A stretch of DNA of 64,000 bases from CAVYGM01 sp963768025 (GTDB lineage Bacteria > Bacteroidota > Bacteroidia > Cytophagales > Spirosomataceae): assembly GCA_963768025.1 (NCBI GenBank), contig CAVYGM010000019.1, forward strand, positions 159,002 to 223,001, in the 5' to 3' direction. The translations under genes were made by a program, and so were the position numbers. A model generated the notes under the pieces. That model was not told the origin of the DNA. It saw only the letters and a list, made by a program, of their open reading frames with translations, and made no database searches. Shown here piece by piece: positions 1-8,952 of this stretch; position 1 is the first letter of the stretch, and each line of letters opens with the position of its first letter.

Positions 1-426
1 AGTAACTTCCCCAAAGCCCGGCCCATCGAAATCTGGGCGCTGATCATGTCCAACCGCAAGAATGCCATCGCCGCCGCCGACGCCAAAGCTTCCCAGCAGA
101 AAGCCCCCGTGTATGTGGCGTGGTTTGGCTGGCAGCCGCCCCTGTTCGACGACCGGATGCGCGCCTTCCACTGCGACGATATTTGTTTCTGGTTTTACAA
201 TACCGACCTGATGCTCACCCATACCGGCGGTGGCAAACGCCCCCGCGCGCTGTCGGAAAAGATGGCGAAGTCGTTTTTGAATTTTGCCAAATCCGGCAAT
301 CCTAACGGCGGCGGGCTACCCACCTGGAAGCCCTACACCCCCCAAAACGGCGAAACCATGATCCTGGACGACAGCCCGGCCCTGGTCAACGACCCCGACC
401 GCGAAGCCCGGAAGGCATTGGTTTGA
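1..426 (+). CDS. Carboxylesterase type B, C-terminal part (cut by window edge)
   Basis: The reading frame is open from base 1 to the TGA at 424-426, so only about the last 141 residues are present. The text fits the C-terminal lobe of type B carboxylesterases (alpha/beta hydrolases that cleave carboxylic esters). A His in the AFHCDDICFWF segment sits where the catalytic His normally lies. It is followed by the family's late region with a WKPYTPQNGETMILDD tail, resembling the usual W-P-Y...M-x-F/L-D ending. The catalytic Ser and Glu would lie upstream of the window. A GH3 glycosidase follows 157 bases later on the same strand. Family assignment is good; the substrate cannot be judged. Confidence 0.8.
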   Translation, partial: SNFPKARPIEIWALIMSNRKNAIAAADAKASQQKAPVYVAWFGWQPPLFDDRMRAFHCDDICFWFYNTDLMLTHTGGGKRPRALSEKMAKSFLNFAKSGNPNGGGLPTWKPYTPQNGETMILDDSPALVNDPDREARKALV

Positions 427-583
427 GCTTTTGGTGTCAAAGTGATCGCGGCGGCTACTTCCCGAAAAGTGGGGAGGTGGCCGCCGTTGTTGCTCGCTTT
501 GTACTATCTCATAGCATATGACCGGTCCAAAACTCCGGATTTCGTTATTTTTTTCACCCGAAAGGGCATACCTTCTTATCCTG

Positions 584-2602
584 ATGAAACACGCATTCAC
601 CTTACTCAGAACGAATACCCTTCTTATGGGAGGAGTATTATTAGCAACAATATCTTTGGCTCAAAAACCAGTTCAGCCTACCCTGGCTTACCGGTCCGTG
701 GCACCCCTATCCGTGGGCGGGTTGACTTTTAAGGATCTGAACAAAAACGGCAAACTCGACCCCTACGAAGACTGGCGTTTGCCCGTAGCGTCGCGGGTGC
801 AGGACCTGGTAGGTCAAATGACCCTGGAAGAGAAGGTGGGATTCATGCTCATCAGCACGACCCGCATGGCGGGTGACAATGCTTTTCAGGCCAATGCTCC
901 CAAAGCAGAGATTTCCGGCGGTTTTAACGAGGAAGATCAAGTTCAGGCCAACAATATGTTTACCCGCAAGCCCCTGTCAATTCCCATGATGTCGTCGGTC
1001 GGCACCACCAAAGGGGTCATGAGCCATCAATTGCGGCATTTTATTCTGCGGGCCAATCCCCCCGCCCGGGTCATCGCTGAGTGGGCCAACAACCTGCAGG
1101 CCCTCTGCGAATCGTCGCGGCTGGGCATACCCGCCGTGGTGGCCTCCAACCCCCGAAACCACACCACCATCGACGCAGCCATCGGGCTGAGCGTAGGAAC
1201 TACCGCCTTTTCCAAATGGCCGGGCGAACTGGGACTAGCCGCCATGAACGACCTGAAGCTGACCCGCGACTTTGCCGACATCGCCCGGCAGGAGTGGACG
1301 GCCGTCGGATTGCGCAAAGGCTACATGTACATGGCCGATCTGGCCACCGAACCCCGCTGGCAGCGCATCGAAGGTACCTTTGGCGAAGACGCCGACCTGG
1401 CCGCCAACATGATCCGGGAGATTGTTCTCGGTTTCCAGGGAAATAAGTTGAGCCCTGCATCAGTCGCCATGACGACCAAGCATTTTCCCGGCGGAGGGCC
1501 GCAGGAAAACGGGCTCGACTCGCACTTCGACTGGGGGAAATACGCGCACTATCCGGGCGGCATGTTCGAGTACCACCTCAAACCCTTCAAAGCAGCCATC
1601 GAGGCGGGTACCTCGTCCATTATGCCTTACTACTCAGCCCCCAAGGGCAACGAATTCGAGGCCGTTGGCTTCTCCTACAACAAAGCCATCATTCAGGATC
1701 TTTTACGAAAAAAACTAGGGTTCAAAGGCATCGTCAACTCCGATACCGGCCCGATCGAGATGATGCCCTGGGGAGTCGAAAACCTGACGCTCCAGCAGCG
1801 GTACCAGAAAGCACTGGAAGCGGGCGTGGATATTTTCTCCGGGTCGGCCGACCCGGCTATTTTACTGGAAACGGTCAAACAGGGCCTGGTGACCGAAGCA
1901 CGTATTGATGAGTCCGTTACCCGCTTGCTGACCGAGAAATTTGAACTGGGCCTGTTTGAAAACCCCTACGTGGATGTGGAGAAGGCGAATCAGATTGTGG
2001 GCAATGCCCAGTTTCAGCAAAAAGCCGATCTGGCCCACCGAAAGTCCGTCGTCCTGCTGCGTAACCAGGACAAGCGCCTGCCTTTGGCACCCAAAACGAA
2101 AGTGTATTTTGAAACCTACTACGACAATGGCCGGGGAGGCAATCCCGTGTCGGTTTATACCCAGCCCCATAGTACGCTCGAATTTGTCGCGAGCCGCGAT
2201 GCGGCGGATGTGGTGTTGCTCTGGCTTATTCCCAGTGCGGGTGGCCTGTTCAGTTCAGCCGGCAAACCCATCGAACTGCGGCTTTCCAAAAATCGAATCG
2301 ACGTAGCGCACGTTAACCAACTCATGCAGGGTAAGCCGACGATTGTGGCCGTTAATTTTTCCAGCCCCTGGGTGATGGACGAAATAGAAGGCAGCGCCAA
2401 AACCGTCGTAGCCACGTTTGGGACCACGGCGGCGGCTTTACTGGACATCGTGAGCGGCGCCTATAACCCGACCGGCAAGCTGCCGTTTACCATCCCCGCC
2501 TCCGAGCAGGCCGTCATGGACAACAAGTCCGATGTACCCGGCACTCAGGAGCCAGGTGGGTATGCCCTCTTCAAATTCGGTACTGGACTGGGGTATAAGT
2601 GA
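584..2602 (+). CDS. Glycoside hydrolase family 3 (exported beta-glucosidase-type)
   Basis: A protein of 672 residues. The ATG at 584 is preferred over the in-frame ATG at 518 because it starts directly with a signal peptide (MKHAFTLLRTNTLLMGGVLLATISLAQ). GH3 enzymes release sugars from the non-reducing end of beta-linked glycans through a covalent intermediate. The N-terminal TIM-barrel domain shows the KHFPGGGPQENG substrate-binding segment. The nucleophile is probably Asp387, in NSDTGPIEMMPWG, where many relatives read SDW. The C-terminal alpha/beta sandwich begins around residue 480 (SVVLLRNQDKRLPL). The frame is intact. It likely acts in the periplasm or at the cell surface. Substrate is not evident, as GH3 covers glucosidases, xylosidases and others. 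A terminator hairpin lies 140 bases downstream. Confidence 0.88.
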   Translation: MKHAFTLLRTNTLLMGGVLLATISLAQKPVQPTLAYRSVAPLSVGGLTFKDLNKNGKLDPYEDWRLPVASRVQDLVGQMTLEEKVGFMLISTTRMAGDNAFQANAPKAEISGGFNEEDQVQANNMFTRKPLSIPMMSSVGTTKGVMSHQLRHFILRANPPARVIAEWANNLQALCESSRLGIPAVVASNPRNHTTIDAAIGLSVGTTAFSKWPGELGLAAMNDLKLTRDFADIARQEWTAVGLRKGYMYMADLATEPRWQRIEGTFGEDADLAANMIREIVLGFQGNKLSPASVAMTTKHFPGGGPQENGLDSHFDWGKYAHYPGGMFEYHLKPFKAAIEAGTSSIMPYYSAPKGNEFEAVGFSYNKAIIQDLLRKKLGFKGIVNSDTGPIEMMPWGVENLTLQQRYQKALEAGVDIFSGSADPAILLETVKQGLVTEARIDESVTRLLTEKFELGLFENPYVDVEKANQIVGNAQFQQKADLAHRKSVVLLRNQDKRLPLAPKTKVYFETYYDNGRGGNPVSVYTQPHSTLEFVASRDAADVVLLWLIPSAGGLFSSAGKPIELRLSKNRIDVAHVNQLMQGKPTIVAVNFSSPWVMDEIEGSAKTVVATFGTTAAALLDIVSGAYNPTGKLPFTIPASEQAVMDNKSDVPGTQEPGGYALFKFGTGLGYK

Positions 2603-2740
2603 GTCTTGTTTTGCCTGAGTTCCTTGGGTTTTGTTTGTCAGGTTAGGGAAGTAGAATGCGTGGAAAGGACTAAGTCTCATCAGGGCTTAGTGGTGGCCTA
2701 ACCAAAAATAAGTAGTTTTTCATATCTGAACTCTTCCTAT

Positions 2741-2778
2741 AACACGGGTTTCCCCACTACGGGAATCCGTGTTTTTTT
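2741..2778 (+). terminator. Rho-independent terminator after the GH3 gene
   Basis: AACACGG (2741-2747) pairs with CCGTGTT (2767-2773), and TTCCC pairs with GGGAA around a CACTAC loop. The stem runs directly into a run of T (2772-2778). The shape and T tract are typical of an intrinsic terminator, and it lies between GH3 and the next gene on the same strand. The rest of 2603-2841 shows no gene. Confidence 0.75.
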
Positions 2779-2841
2779 GTGGTTGGGTGCTAGTCCGCCA
2801 CTGCTGCACTTTTAAACTCTTCCACTCATAAACAATAAAAA

Positions 2842-4129
2842 ATGGATCGGCGTAATTTTGTCAAAAATAGTCTGATGGGTGGCGTGGGGCTGGCCGCTTT
2901 TTCGCCAAACTGGTACCTGCCCGCTGCGGACTTTCCCGTCGAGCGCATCACCGACGGCGCGCATTTCCACTGGTTTGGGTACTACGACAAATGGCAGATT
3001 GATCCCTCGGGCCGCTACGCCCTGGCCATGCGGGTACCTTTTGAAGGACGCACCCCCGAAGCCGCCGATACGATCGAAATCGGACTCATTGATTTGCAGA
3101 ATAACAATGCGTGGCGCAAGCTGGGTACCTCCAACACCTGGGGCTGGCAGCAGGGCTGCATGCTCCAATGGCTGCCCGGCTCCACCGACGAGGTAATCTG
3201 GAACGATACCGTGCGTCTTGAAGGCCAGGGGGGTACCTTTGGCAGTCGCATCCTCAACATCAAAACCGGCCGAGAGCGCACTATTGCCCAAGCCGATTTA
3301 TGCCCTGGCCCCCAATGGAGAGTTTGCCGTGGGTACCGAGTTCAACCGCATTCAGAACCTGCGGCCCGGCTACGGCTACGCCGGCAAGCCCGATCCTTTC
3401 GAAAAGCAAAAGGCTCCGGCAGAAATCGGGATTTATAAAATGGACCTGAAAACGAGTAAGCACCAGCTGCTCCTTTCCCTGGCCGAAATGGCCGCCATCC
3501 CCCACCTGGGCGAACCCGTGGACGGGTATTGGCATTGGTTCAATCACCTGCTGGTGAGTCCCGATAGCAAACGGATGCTGTTCCTCAACCGCTGGCGGCA
3601 TAAGGTGCAGGAACAGGACGGCGTCCCTACCACGGAGTTTATTACCCGCATGGTGACGATGGATACCGACCGCGGCCAGGACCGCTACGTCATTGACCCC
3701 TCCGGCAATACCTCCCACATCATCTGGGACGGCCCCCGGCACATCCTCGGCTGGACCAAGCCCATCGGCAAGGAGTGGGGTTTCTGGCTGCTGGAAGACA
3801 AAACCCAAAACAGCGTCCACATCGGCGCCGAGGCCATGCCCGTCAACGGCCATAATACCTACGTGCCCCACACCAACCGCGAGTGGGTACTGAACGACAC
3901 CTACCCCGACGCCAACCGGCTCCAGACCCTCTACCTCTACCACATCCCCACCAACCGCCGGGTGGTGCTGGGCAAATTCCTGTCACCACCGCAGTACAAA
4001 GGCGAGTTCCGCTGCGACCTGCACCCCCGCATCAATCAGCAGGGTACCCAGGTCTTTTTCGACTCCACCCACGAGAAACTTGGAAGGCAGGTGTATCGGA
4101 TTGATATTGAGAAGGTGGTGAAGGGGTGA
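2842..4129 (+). pseudogene. Exported beta-propeller (TolB/WD40-like) protein, one frameshift
   Basis: Two overlapping frames (2842-3438 and 3218-4129) join into one protein of about 428 residues. The break is near 3287-3292: removing one C from GCCCAAG restores IAKPIYALAPNGEFA. The N-terminus (MDRRNFVKNSLMGG) is a twin-arginine type export signal. The body carries blade-like repeats, including LLVSPDSKRMLFLNRW and a last blade with DLHPRINQQGTQVFFDSTHE, as in TolB-like and oligogalacturonate-lyase-like propellers. An enzymatic role cannot be shown; the pectin locus 15 kb away makes a role in uronate oligomer turnover imaginable but unproven. The break probably reflects a sequence error, since both halves are well conserved in character. 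Confidence 0.65.
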
Positions 4130-4141
4130 AAAATGTATTGT

Positions 4142-4164
4142 GGTACGGGCGGCTCGCCCGTCTG
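4142..4164 (-). repeat. Short intergenic inverted repeat, copy A
   Basis: The minus strand reads GACGGGCGAGCCGCCCGTACC, a hairpin with ACGGGCG/CGCCCGT arms. A second copy at 21383-21406 differs by one substitution and one inserted base, and shares the flanking AG and ACCA. Two near-identical copies in unrelated intergenic places suggest a small dispersed palindromic (REP-like) element. Confidence 0.55.
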
Positions 4165-4184
4165 GTCCTAACTGATTCAGACGA

Positions 4185-4438
4185 AAGTAAAATTCTATCT
4201 AACACTCGCTTGCAGTGCTTTACCAGGGGTACTTTTGCTTCGTCGCTGCCCAACTCACTTGCCCTTGTCCAGTCAGCACACGCCCGGCGGTGCCGTTGAG
4301 ATGATATTTGGCCCCGCCCCGGTTGTTGTACGAAAAAGCAAATTCATTATTGAGGACAATGGATTCGTTTAAATCTAGAATCGCACTTGAATAATTCCCA
4401 ATGCGTAGTTTTATGAGCCCCAAAACTCTTAAAACCAT
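4185..4438 (-). pseudogene. TPR-repeat protein, C-terminal remnant
   Basis: The minus strand encodes a recognisable tetratricopeptide repeat (LRIGNYSSAILDLNESI, then AFSYNNRGGAKYHL). After a frame break near 4290 it continues as ACADWTRASELGSDEA...KHC, which is a typical end for small bacterial TPR proteins. A stop lies directly upstream of the apparent start at 4438, so the N-terminal repeats are missing. Only about one and a half repeats remain. This is most simply the 3' remnant of a lost gene in a decayed stretch that also contains other fragments. TPR domains mediate protein contacts; no function can be assigned to the remnant. Confidence 0.55.
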
Positions 4439-4469
4439 CTAATAAAATAACTACGGTGGTGACAGTTCC

Positions 4470-5582
4470 TCACTTCCAGAAAACCGGCCTTTGGATCGTG
4501 CCGCCCTTCAGGCGGCAATCAGCGCAGGTAGGGGTACCCATCACGTAAAGGGGTACATTGGAGCCGGGAACCTGGAATTCGTTCAGAATGAGGTCCGGTG
4601 ATTCGGGGATTTCGCGGATGGATAGCGTATCGGTAGGCTCACAGGCAAAGTTGAGACGGCCCAGGTACTCTGTAACAAAAAGGCGCTGCTCCTGCCGGTT
4701 GGAAGCACTGAAATATCCAAATACCAGTTCGGAAGGATTACTGACCGACTTGATGTTGCCCGTAACTTCCGCCGGTTGCGGATCGAACAGGCTGCCCGTT
4801 CGTTCGTTCGTCTTGGAGAGATTGTTCCAGTATTCGAATTCCTCCTGCGTAAGCGCGTATTGCTTCACCAGAATGCTGTATTTGGACTGAAGCTTCCCAC
4901 TCGTAGCCGGCACGAAGGCAATTCCCTGATCCTTAATAATGTCCTTACTGAGCTTGATCGAAGTACCCAGCACAATGGCAGTAGGATTGGCATGGCTCCA
5001 GCAGGTATTGATATTCTGATCACGATAAACGACTTCCTTTCCCGCTAACTCATAGATCGAGTACAGGGGCATGGAATATTGCCAGGTTTCGTCGTAGCTC
5101 CACCGATAAAAGCGCGTTTTATTGAGCGGATCGTGCGTATTGACATAGATCTGCACCCCTTCCCCGGCCCCTCTTACTTTGTAGGTAACACTATCGATGG
5201 GCGGATTTTTTACTACCGGTACATAAGCCGACAGGTACTCCTTGCCCCCGCTGGTTTTGATGCGAAGCCGGTATTTTTCGGTATCTCTGTACGCCCGGGC
5301 CGCCAGCGTATACACTCCCTGGCTGGCTTCAACAAAGGCAAATGAGCTACCCTTATCGCCTTCCACGGTCAATTTGGCGCGTAATTCAGGTTGCGGTCCG
5401 CCGACGTCGTATACATTCTGGGTATAGCTAAGCTTGATCTGACTGCTTCCCGCCGGATTGGTATTCAACGACCCGTCCACCACGAGGTAGTGGTCCGCGT
5501 TGGTAATTTCGGGTGGCGCAAATGGCTCTATGCAAGCATGGAGCACGGAGAGCAGGAACAGATATAGGGGAAGCTTTTTCAC
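4470..5582 (-). CDS. DUF4249 domain-containing lipoprotein
   Basis: About 370 residues. The GTG at 5582 places VKKLPLYLFLLSVLHAC at the N-terminus, a lipoprotein signal with the acylated Cys near residue 17. A further GTG at 5624 would add 14 residues. The body (LVVDGSLNT near the N-terminus, repeated YxW/FGYFSAS blocks, and a Cys-rich end PTCADCRLKGG) matches DUF4249, a Bacteroidota outer-membrane lipoprotein family of unknown role. Relatives are commonly encoded next to a TonB-dependent receptor. No such receptor is found directly upstream here, only the unexplained frame at 5606-5854, so the partner may have been lost. Confidence 0.75.
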   Translation of the reverse strand: MKKLPLYLFLLSVLHACIEPFAPPEITNADHYLVVDGSLNTNPAGSSQIKLSYTQNVYDVGGPQPELRAKLTVEGDKGSSFAFVEASQGVYTLAARAYRDTEKYRLRIKTSGGKEYLSAYVPVVKNPPIDSVTYKVRGAGEGVQIYVNTHDPLNKTRFYRWSYDETWQYSMPLYSIYELAGKEVVYRDQNINTCWSHANPTAIVLGTSIKLSKDIIKDQGIAFVPATSGKLQSKYSILVKQYALTQEEFEYWNNLSKTNERTGSLFDPQPAEVTGNIKSVSNPSELVFGYFSASNRQEQRLFVTEYLGRLNFACEPTDTLSIREIPESPDLILNEFQVPGSNVPLYVMGTPTCADCRLKGGTIQRPVFWK

Positions 5583-5605
5583 TTTTGAGTAATCGTTGAA
5601 TCGTG

Positions 5606-5854
5606 CTATCGGATTTGTGTCCACTGCTTATCCTTTGCCTCTCCATCGGTGATGGTGAGAGGATGCGGCCCGGTGAAGTTTTGAGGCAATTCAGCGGCCA
5701 TTTCTGACGTGATTCCTTGGTAGTTTGCCTTGGGAATAGTAGGTATACAAACCAGGTTTACCCCTGCGGTAGGTAAAGCAGCCACTGCCAATAACTGAAT
5801 ATAGAGGAGTTTTCTTGACAAGGGCCATATGGAAAGTAGGTTATCTACCATCAA
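5606..5854 (-). CDS. Short frame with signal-peptide-like start, unrecognised
   Basis: An 82-residue frame whose N-terminus contains a basic and hydrophobic stretch (LSRKLLYIQLLAVAALPTAG) like an export signal. The rest shows no family that I recognise. It overlaps the longer possible start of the DUF4249 gene. It could be the N-terminal stump of the receptor that normally accompanies DUF4249 proteins, or a chance frame. Confidence 0.2.
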   Translation of the reverse strand: MMVDNLLSIWPLSRKLLYIQLLAVAALPTAGVNLVCIPTIPKANYQGITSEMAAELPQNFTGPHPLTITDGEAKDKQWTQIR

Positions 5855-5899
5855 AAGTAGGTAGCCTCTTTTTTTTAACTACCTGGCTGGGTACATTGA

Positions 5900-6064
5900 T
5901 CAGAGCGTACTTTTAACTCTCTCCCCAAATTCCTCAAAACAATCCTGCGAAAGCACACTCTTACATCGGCGGTCAGGGTTTTGGTATTCTTTTTCAGCAT
6001 CGGCTTTTGACGGCACACCTACAAAACTATTGTTCCTAATGTATTTTTTTAACAGGGCGTTCAC
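5900..6064 (-). CDS. Possible small ORF or gene remnant in the 5.86-6.30 kb gap
   Basis: A 54-residue minus-strand frame beginning with GTG. It reads NNSFVGVPSKADAEKEYQ, then CKSVLSQDCFEEFGERVKST. The frame stays open upstream of the GTG for a further 20 or so codons. Composition looks protein-like but no family is recognised. The remainder of 5855-6300 shows no gene, clear promoter or repeat. Confidence 0.2.
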   Translation of the reverse strand: MNALLKKYIRNNSFVGVPSKADAEKEYQNPDRRCKSVLSQDCFEEFGERVKSTL

Positions 6065-6301
6065 GTATATAAACAGAAGTCTAAGAAGCGCCTGCCGTCT
6101 TGATGGTCTTGTCTACAATGTGAGAAATTATTTGACTCGGAAGGAATTCTATGGTTGGTACATGCTGGGGAGGTTACAAACGACTATACATAGATAAGTC
6201 GTAGTCACCTTGCGGGAAACTACGACCATCAGGGAAGCAACAGGAAAGGCCAGAGTAGAAAAGGGGCCTTTCCCTACCTGATCAATTATTTTTTACCAAA
6301 T

Positions 6302-6594
6302 TTATTTACGCACTATTTTCAAGACCACAGACTGTGTGGGACTACTTACCCGCAACAAATAAAGACCGGAAACCTGGCCTACTGGTATGGAGTAGCTTTC
6401 CAGAGAAGTGGCGCGTTCAATCTGGTTGTCGGTGAGTGAGGTACCCCCAGTCGAGAAGAGTTGAATTCGCAAGGGCTGCGCTTCCGCGCCCCGAATTTCG
6501 ATTTCGGCCTGATCGCCCGCAATTGGATTTCCCAATAGGGTCACCTGCAAGGGTATCGCTGCTACCTCCTCGACTCCTACCCGGGCACCCGACG
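6302..6594 (-). pseudogene. Type IX secretion (T9SS) C-terminal sorting domain, orphaned
   Basis: The minus-strand frame reads VTLLGNPIAGDQAEIEI, then SGLYLLRVSSPTQSVVLKIVRK. This is the pattern of T9SS type A sorting domains: a P-rich start, an IxLFSxxG core and a GLYLLRV...KIVR/K ending. In family members, this domain directs proteins through the type IX system to the cell surface. Here the cargo is missing: just upstream, the sequence switches at about 6594 to a SusC fragment in another frame. It is therefore the 3' tail of a lost secreted protein. Confidence 0.65.
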
Positions 6595-7989
6595 TTTCAC
6601 CCGTAGGTACGAGCCGTCTTCCAGCCAGCGGTTGGACTGCGGCCGCTCGGATTTGTTGGTCCCGGCAAAGGAAGGTACATCGGTATCCTGATTTTCGGGA
6701 GTCCAGCGATCCAGAATGCGGGTGCTGGTAGCGTCGGCATCCGAGGAGGTACGGTCCATGTATACCCGCGACAGGTTATAGATCTGATTGCCCGAAACAC
6801 CCTGAATGAATACATTGAGATCGAAGTTTTTGTAGGAGAAATTGTTGGTCCAGCCGTAGGCGAGTTTAGGGTAGGTGGTACCCATTGAGGTGATATCCTT
6901 ATCATCAATAGTCCCGTCGTTATTCTGATCCACGTATTTGGGAGAGCCGGGAATGGCGTCGTACTTTGTGGCCTGATCGGCTTCCGCCGTACCCCAGGTA
7001 CCGTTTTGGATATAGCCTTTCAACACGCCCATCGGCTGACCGACCGTCAGGAATACAGTATTGCCGAAGTTAGGCAGGCCCGGTGCGCCCAGGGTGATTT
7101 CGTTGCCTCCCGACAGCGCCAGTACCTTGTTGCGGTTGATGGCCATATTGGCCGAAGTGTTCCACGTCAGGTCGCCGCGCACGGGGGTACCCCCCAGGCT
7201 CAGTTCGATACCTTTGTTCTCAACTTTGCCCACATTTTTCAACACAGAGGTATAGCCGGAAGTGAGGGGTAAGGGTACATTCAGCAGCAGGTCGCTGGTT
7301 TTTTTCTGGTACAGGTCCACGGTAAACTCGATGCGGTTATTCAGCAATCCCACGTCAAGCCCAAGGTCAGCCTGTGCCGTTTTTTCCCAGCGTAGATCAG
7401 GATTTCCCTGAATACCCAGCGTCACGCCCGGTGTCAGCGAGGTACCGTTGATGGGGTAGGCTGAGCTGGTGTTCAACTGATCCAAAGACGTATACGGAGC
7501 CACTCCCTGGCTACCGGTCAACCCGTAGCTGGCCCGTAGTTTCAGGTTGCTGATCTGGGTAATGTCTTTAAAGAAATCCTCGTTGCTGATCCGCCAGGCG
7601 GCGGCCGCCGAGGGAAAGAAGCCCCACTTGTGATCCTGACCAAATACGGACGCTCCGTCGTAGCGGCCGGTGAAGCTGAGCAGGTAGCGGTCGTTGAAGG
7701 CGTAGTTGACACGTCCCATCACGGACTGGACCGTTTTGGTCGTCCGGCTCGAGTAGGGATACGAGGGCGAGTTGCCAAAACCCAGGTTATTATAGGTCAA
7801 GGCATCCGTATTGAAGCCTTTGGAGCCGGCAAAATTGTCGTTGTATTCCTCGCGCTGCTGCTCGTATACCGCCGTAACCGACAGGCTGTGGATTCCGAAG
7901 GTTTTCTGGTAGTTTAGCTGGTTGGTGTTCTGCAACAGCACCCGCCGACGGTTGGCGACACCAGCCTGCGGATTGCCCACGTCAGCCAT
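6577..7989 (-). pseudogene. SusC/RagA-type TonB-dependent receptor, internal fragment
   Basis: About 470 residues from the beta-barrel of a SusC protein, with landmarks YSSRTTKTVQSVMGRVNYAF, then RYLLSFTGRYDGASVFG and YGWTNNFSYKNFDLNVFIQG. A full SusC has about 1,000 residues. The signal peptide, carboxypeptidase-like domain and plug are absent, and a stop codon lies just before the first Met. At the other end the protein breaks off after DGSYLRVK, where relatives continue with N-V-T-L-G-Y and the last strand. There the sequence joins a T9SS sorting-domain tail. With both ends lost, this is a real remnant and not a simple frame error. Confidence 0.75.
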
Positions 7990-8281
7990 TTATCAGTCAT
8001 TCCTACAAAATTGGAAGCAAATTAGAAATTTCATTTGTATTTACAGGAAACCGCTTTGTCGGGCTAGAATTGGGCGATCCTGAAATACAGGAAAAGGGAG
8101 GGTTTTGAATTGATAATGCTATTTTTTTAAGTTGCGTAGTGGAAAGCAACCTTAAAACTCTTCTTTCTAAAGACCTGATGTTAAATCATCTGATACGTAA
8201 GGAATACCCAAAGGAGTATATTCGACTTAAGTAATCCATTTTCTTATACCAGTATACATAACTACAAGCACTTTCCTACTT

Positions 8282-8875
8282 GTGAATATTCCTCTTCCGT
8301 CGGACGAACTACTCTGGCACCGCCTGATTGACGGGGAGGAAGCTGCCTTTACCAAACTCTTCGAACGCTACTATCCCACCCTGCTAGGCTACGGAAGGTC
8401 GTTCCTTCCGGATTCTGACCGGGTGCAGGATTGTGTGCAAGATGTTTTTGTGGATGTGTGGCTGTACCGGGCTTCACTGAACAAATCGGCTATGGTAAAA
8501 GCCTACCTCCTGGCCTGTGTCCGAAAACGAATTGCCCGTTCCCATTCCCGTGACCGTATCTTCCGGCATACGGCTTCCCTCGACGATATTGAATTCTCCA
8601 TTTCGTTCACGGTGGAGGACCATCTAATCGCCCACGAAGAAACCGCCGCCCGAGTCTACCAGCTCAACCGCCAGCTCAATGCCTTGCCACCCCGTCAGAA
8701 AGAAGCCTTGTTTCTGAGGTACCATCAGGGACTGAATACGGAGCAAGTCGCCGAAATCCTCAATATCAACTACCAGTCTGCCAGTAACCTGCTTCACCGC
8801 GCTCTGATGCATCTCCGGCAGGAACTAAAAGGTAGCCCTACCCTACTCATGGCTTTGTTTTTGGGTTTAGTTTAA
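8282..8875 (+). CDS. ECF sigma factor, FecI-like (Bacteroidota type)
   Basis: 197 residues starting at a GTG. Region 2 (FTKLFERYYPTLLGYGRSFL to QDVFVDVW) lies around residues 22-62. Region 4 (LPPRQKEALFLRYHQGLNTEQVAEIL) lies around residues 138-165. Such sigma factors are held by a FecR anti-sigma factor and are released when an outer-membrane receptor binds ligand. The order here, sigma, FecR (78 bases on) and then an STN-containing SusC, is the standard arrangement, so the target promoter is probably that of the SusC/SusD pair downstream. The C-terminus is hydrophobic (LLMALFLGLV), as is usual in this group. Confidence 0.88.
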   Translation: MNIPLPSDELLWHRLIDGEEAAFTKLFERYYPTLLGYGRSFLPDSDRVQDCVQDVFVDVWLYRASLNKSAMVKAYLLACVRKRIARSHSRDRIFRHTASLDDIEFSISFTVEDHLIAHEETAARVYQLNRQLNALPPRQKEALFLRYHQGLNTEQVAEILNINYQSASNLLHRALMHLRQELKGSPTLLMALFLGLV

Positions 8876-8952
8876 ATTTATCAAAAAAAATTACCATTTA
8901 CTGAGTATCGGCCCGAAAAGCTGTCCTCTCTGCCCTTGAAACACTTATTCAG

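Noticed and set aside
3281..3943. 220-residue open frame antisense to the beta-propeller gene
   Set aside because: It mirrors the GC-rich codons of the real gene, is rich in Gly/Val with no domain pattern, and has no family resemblance.
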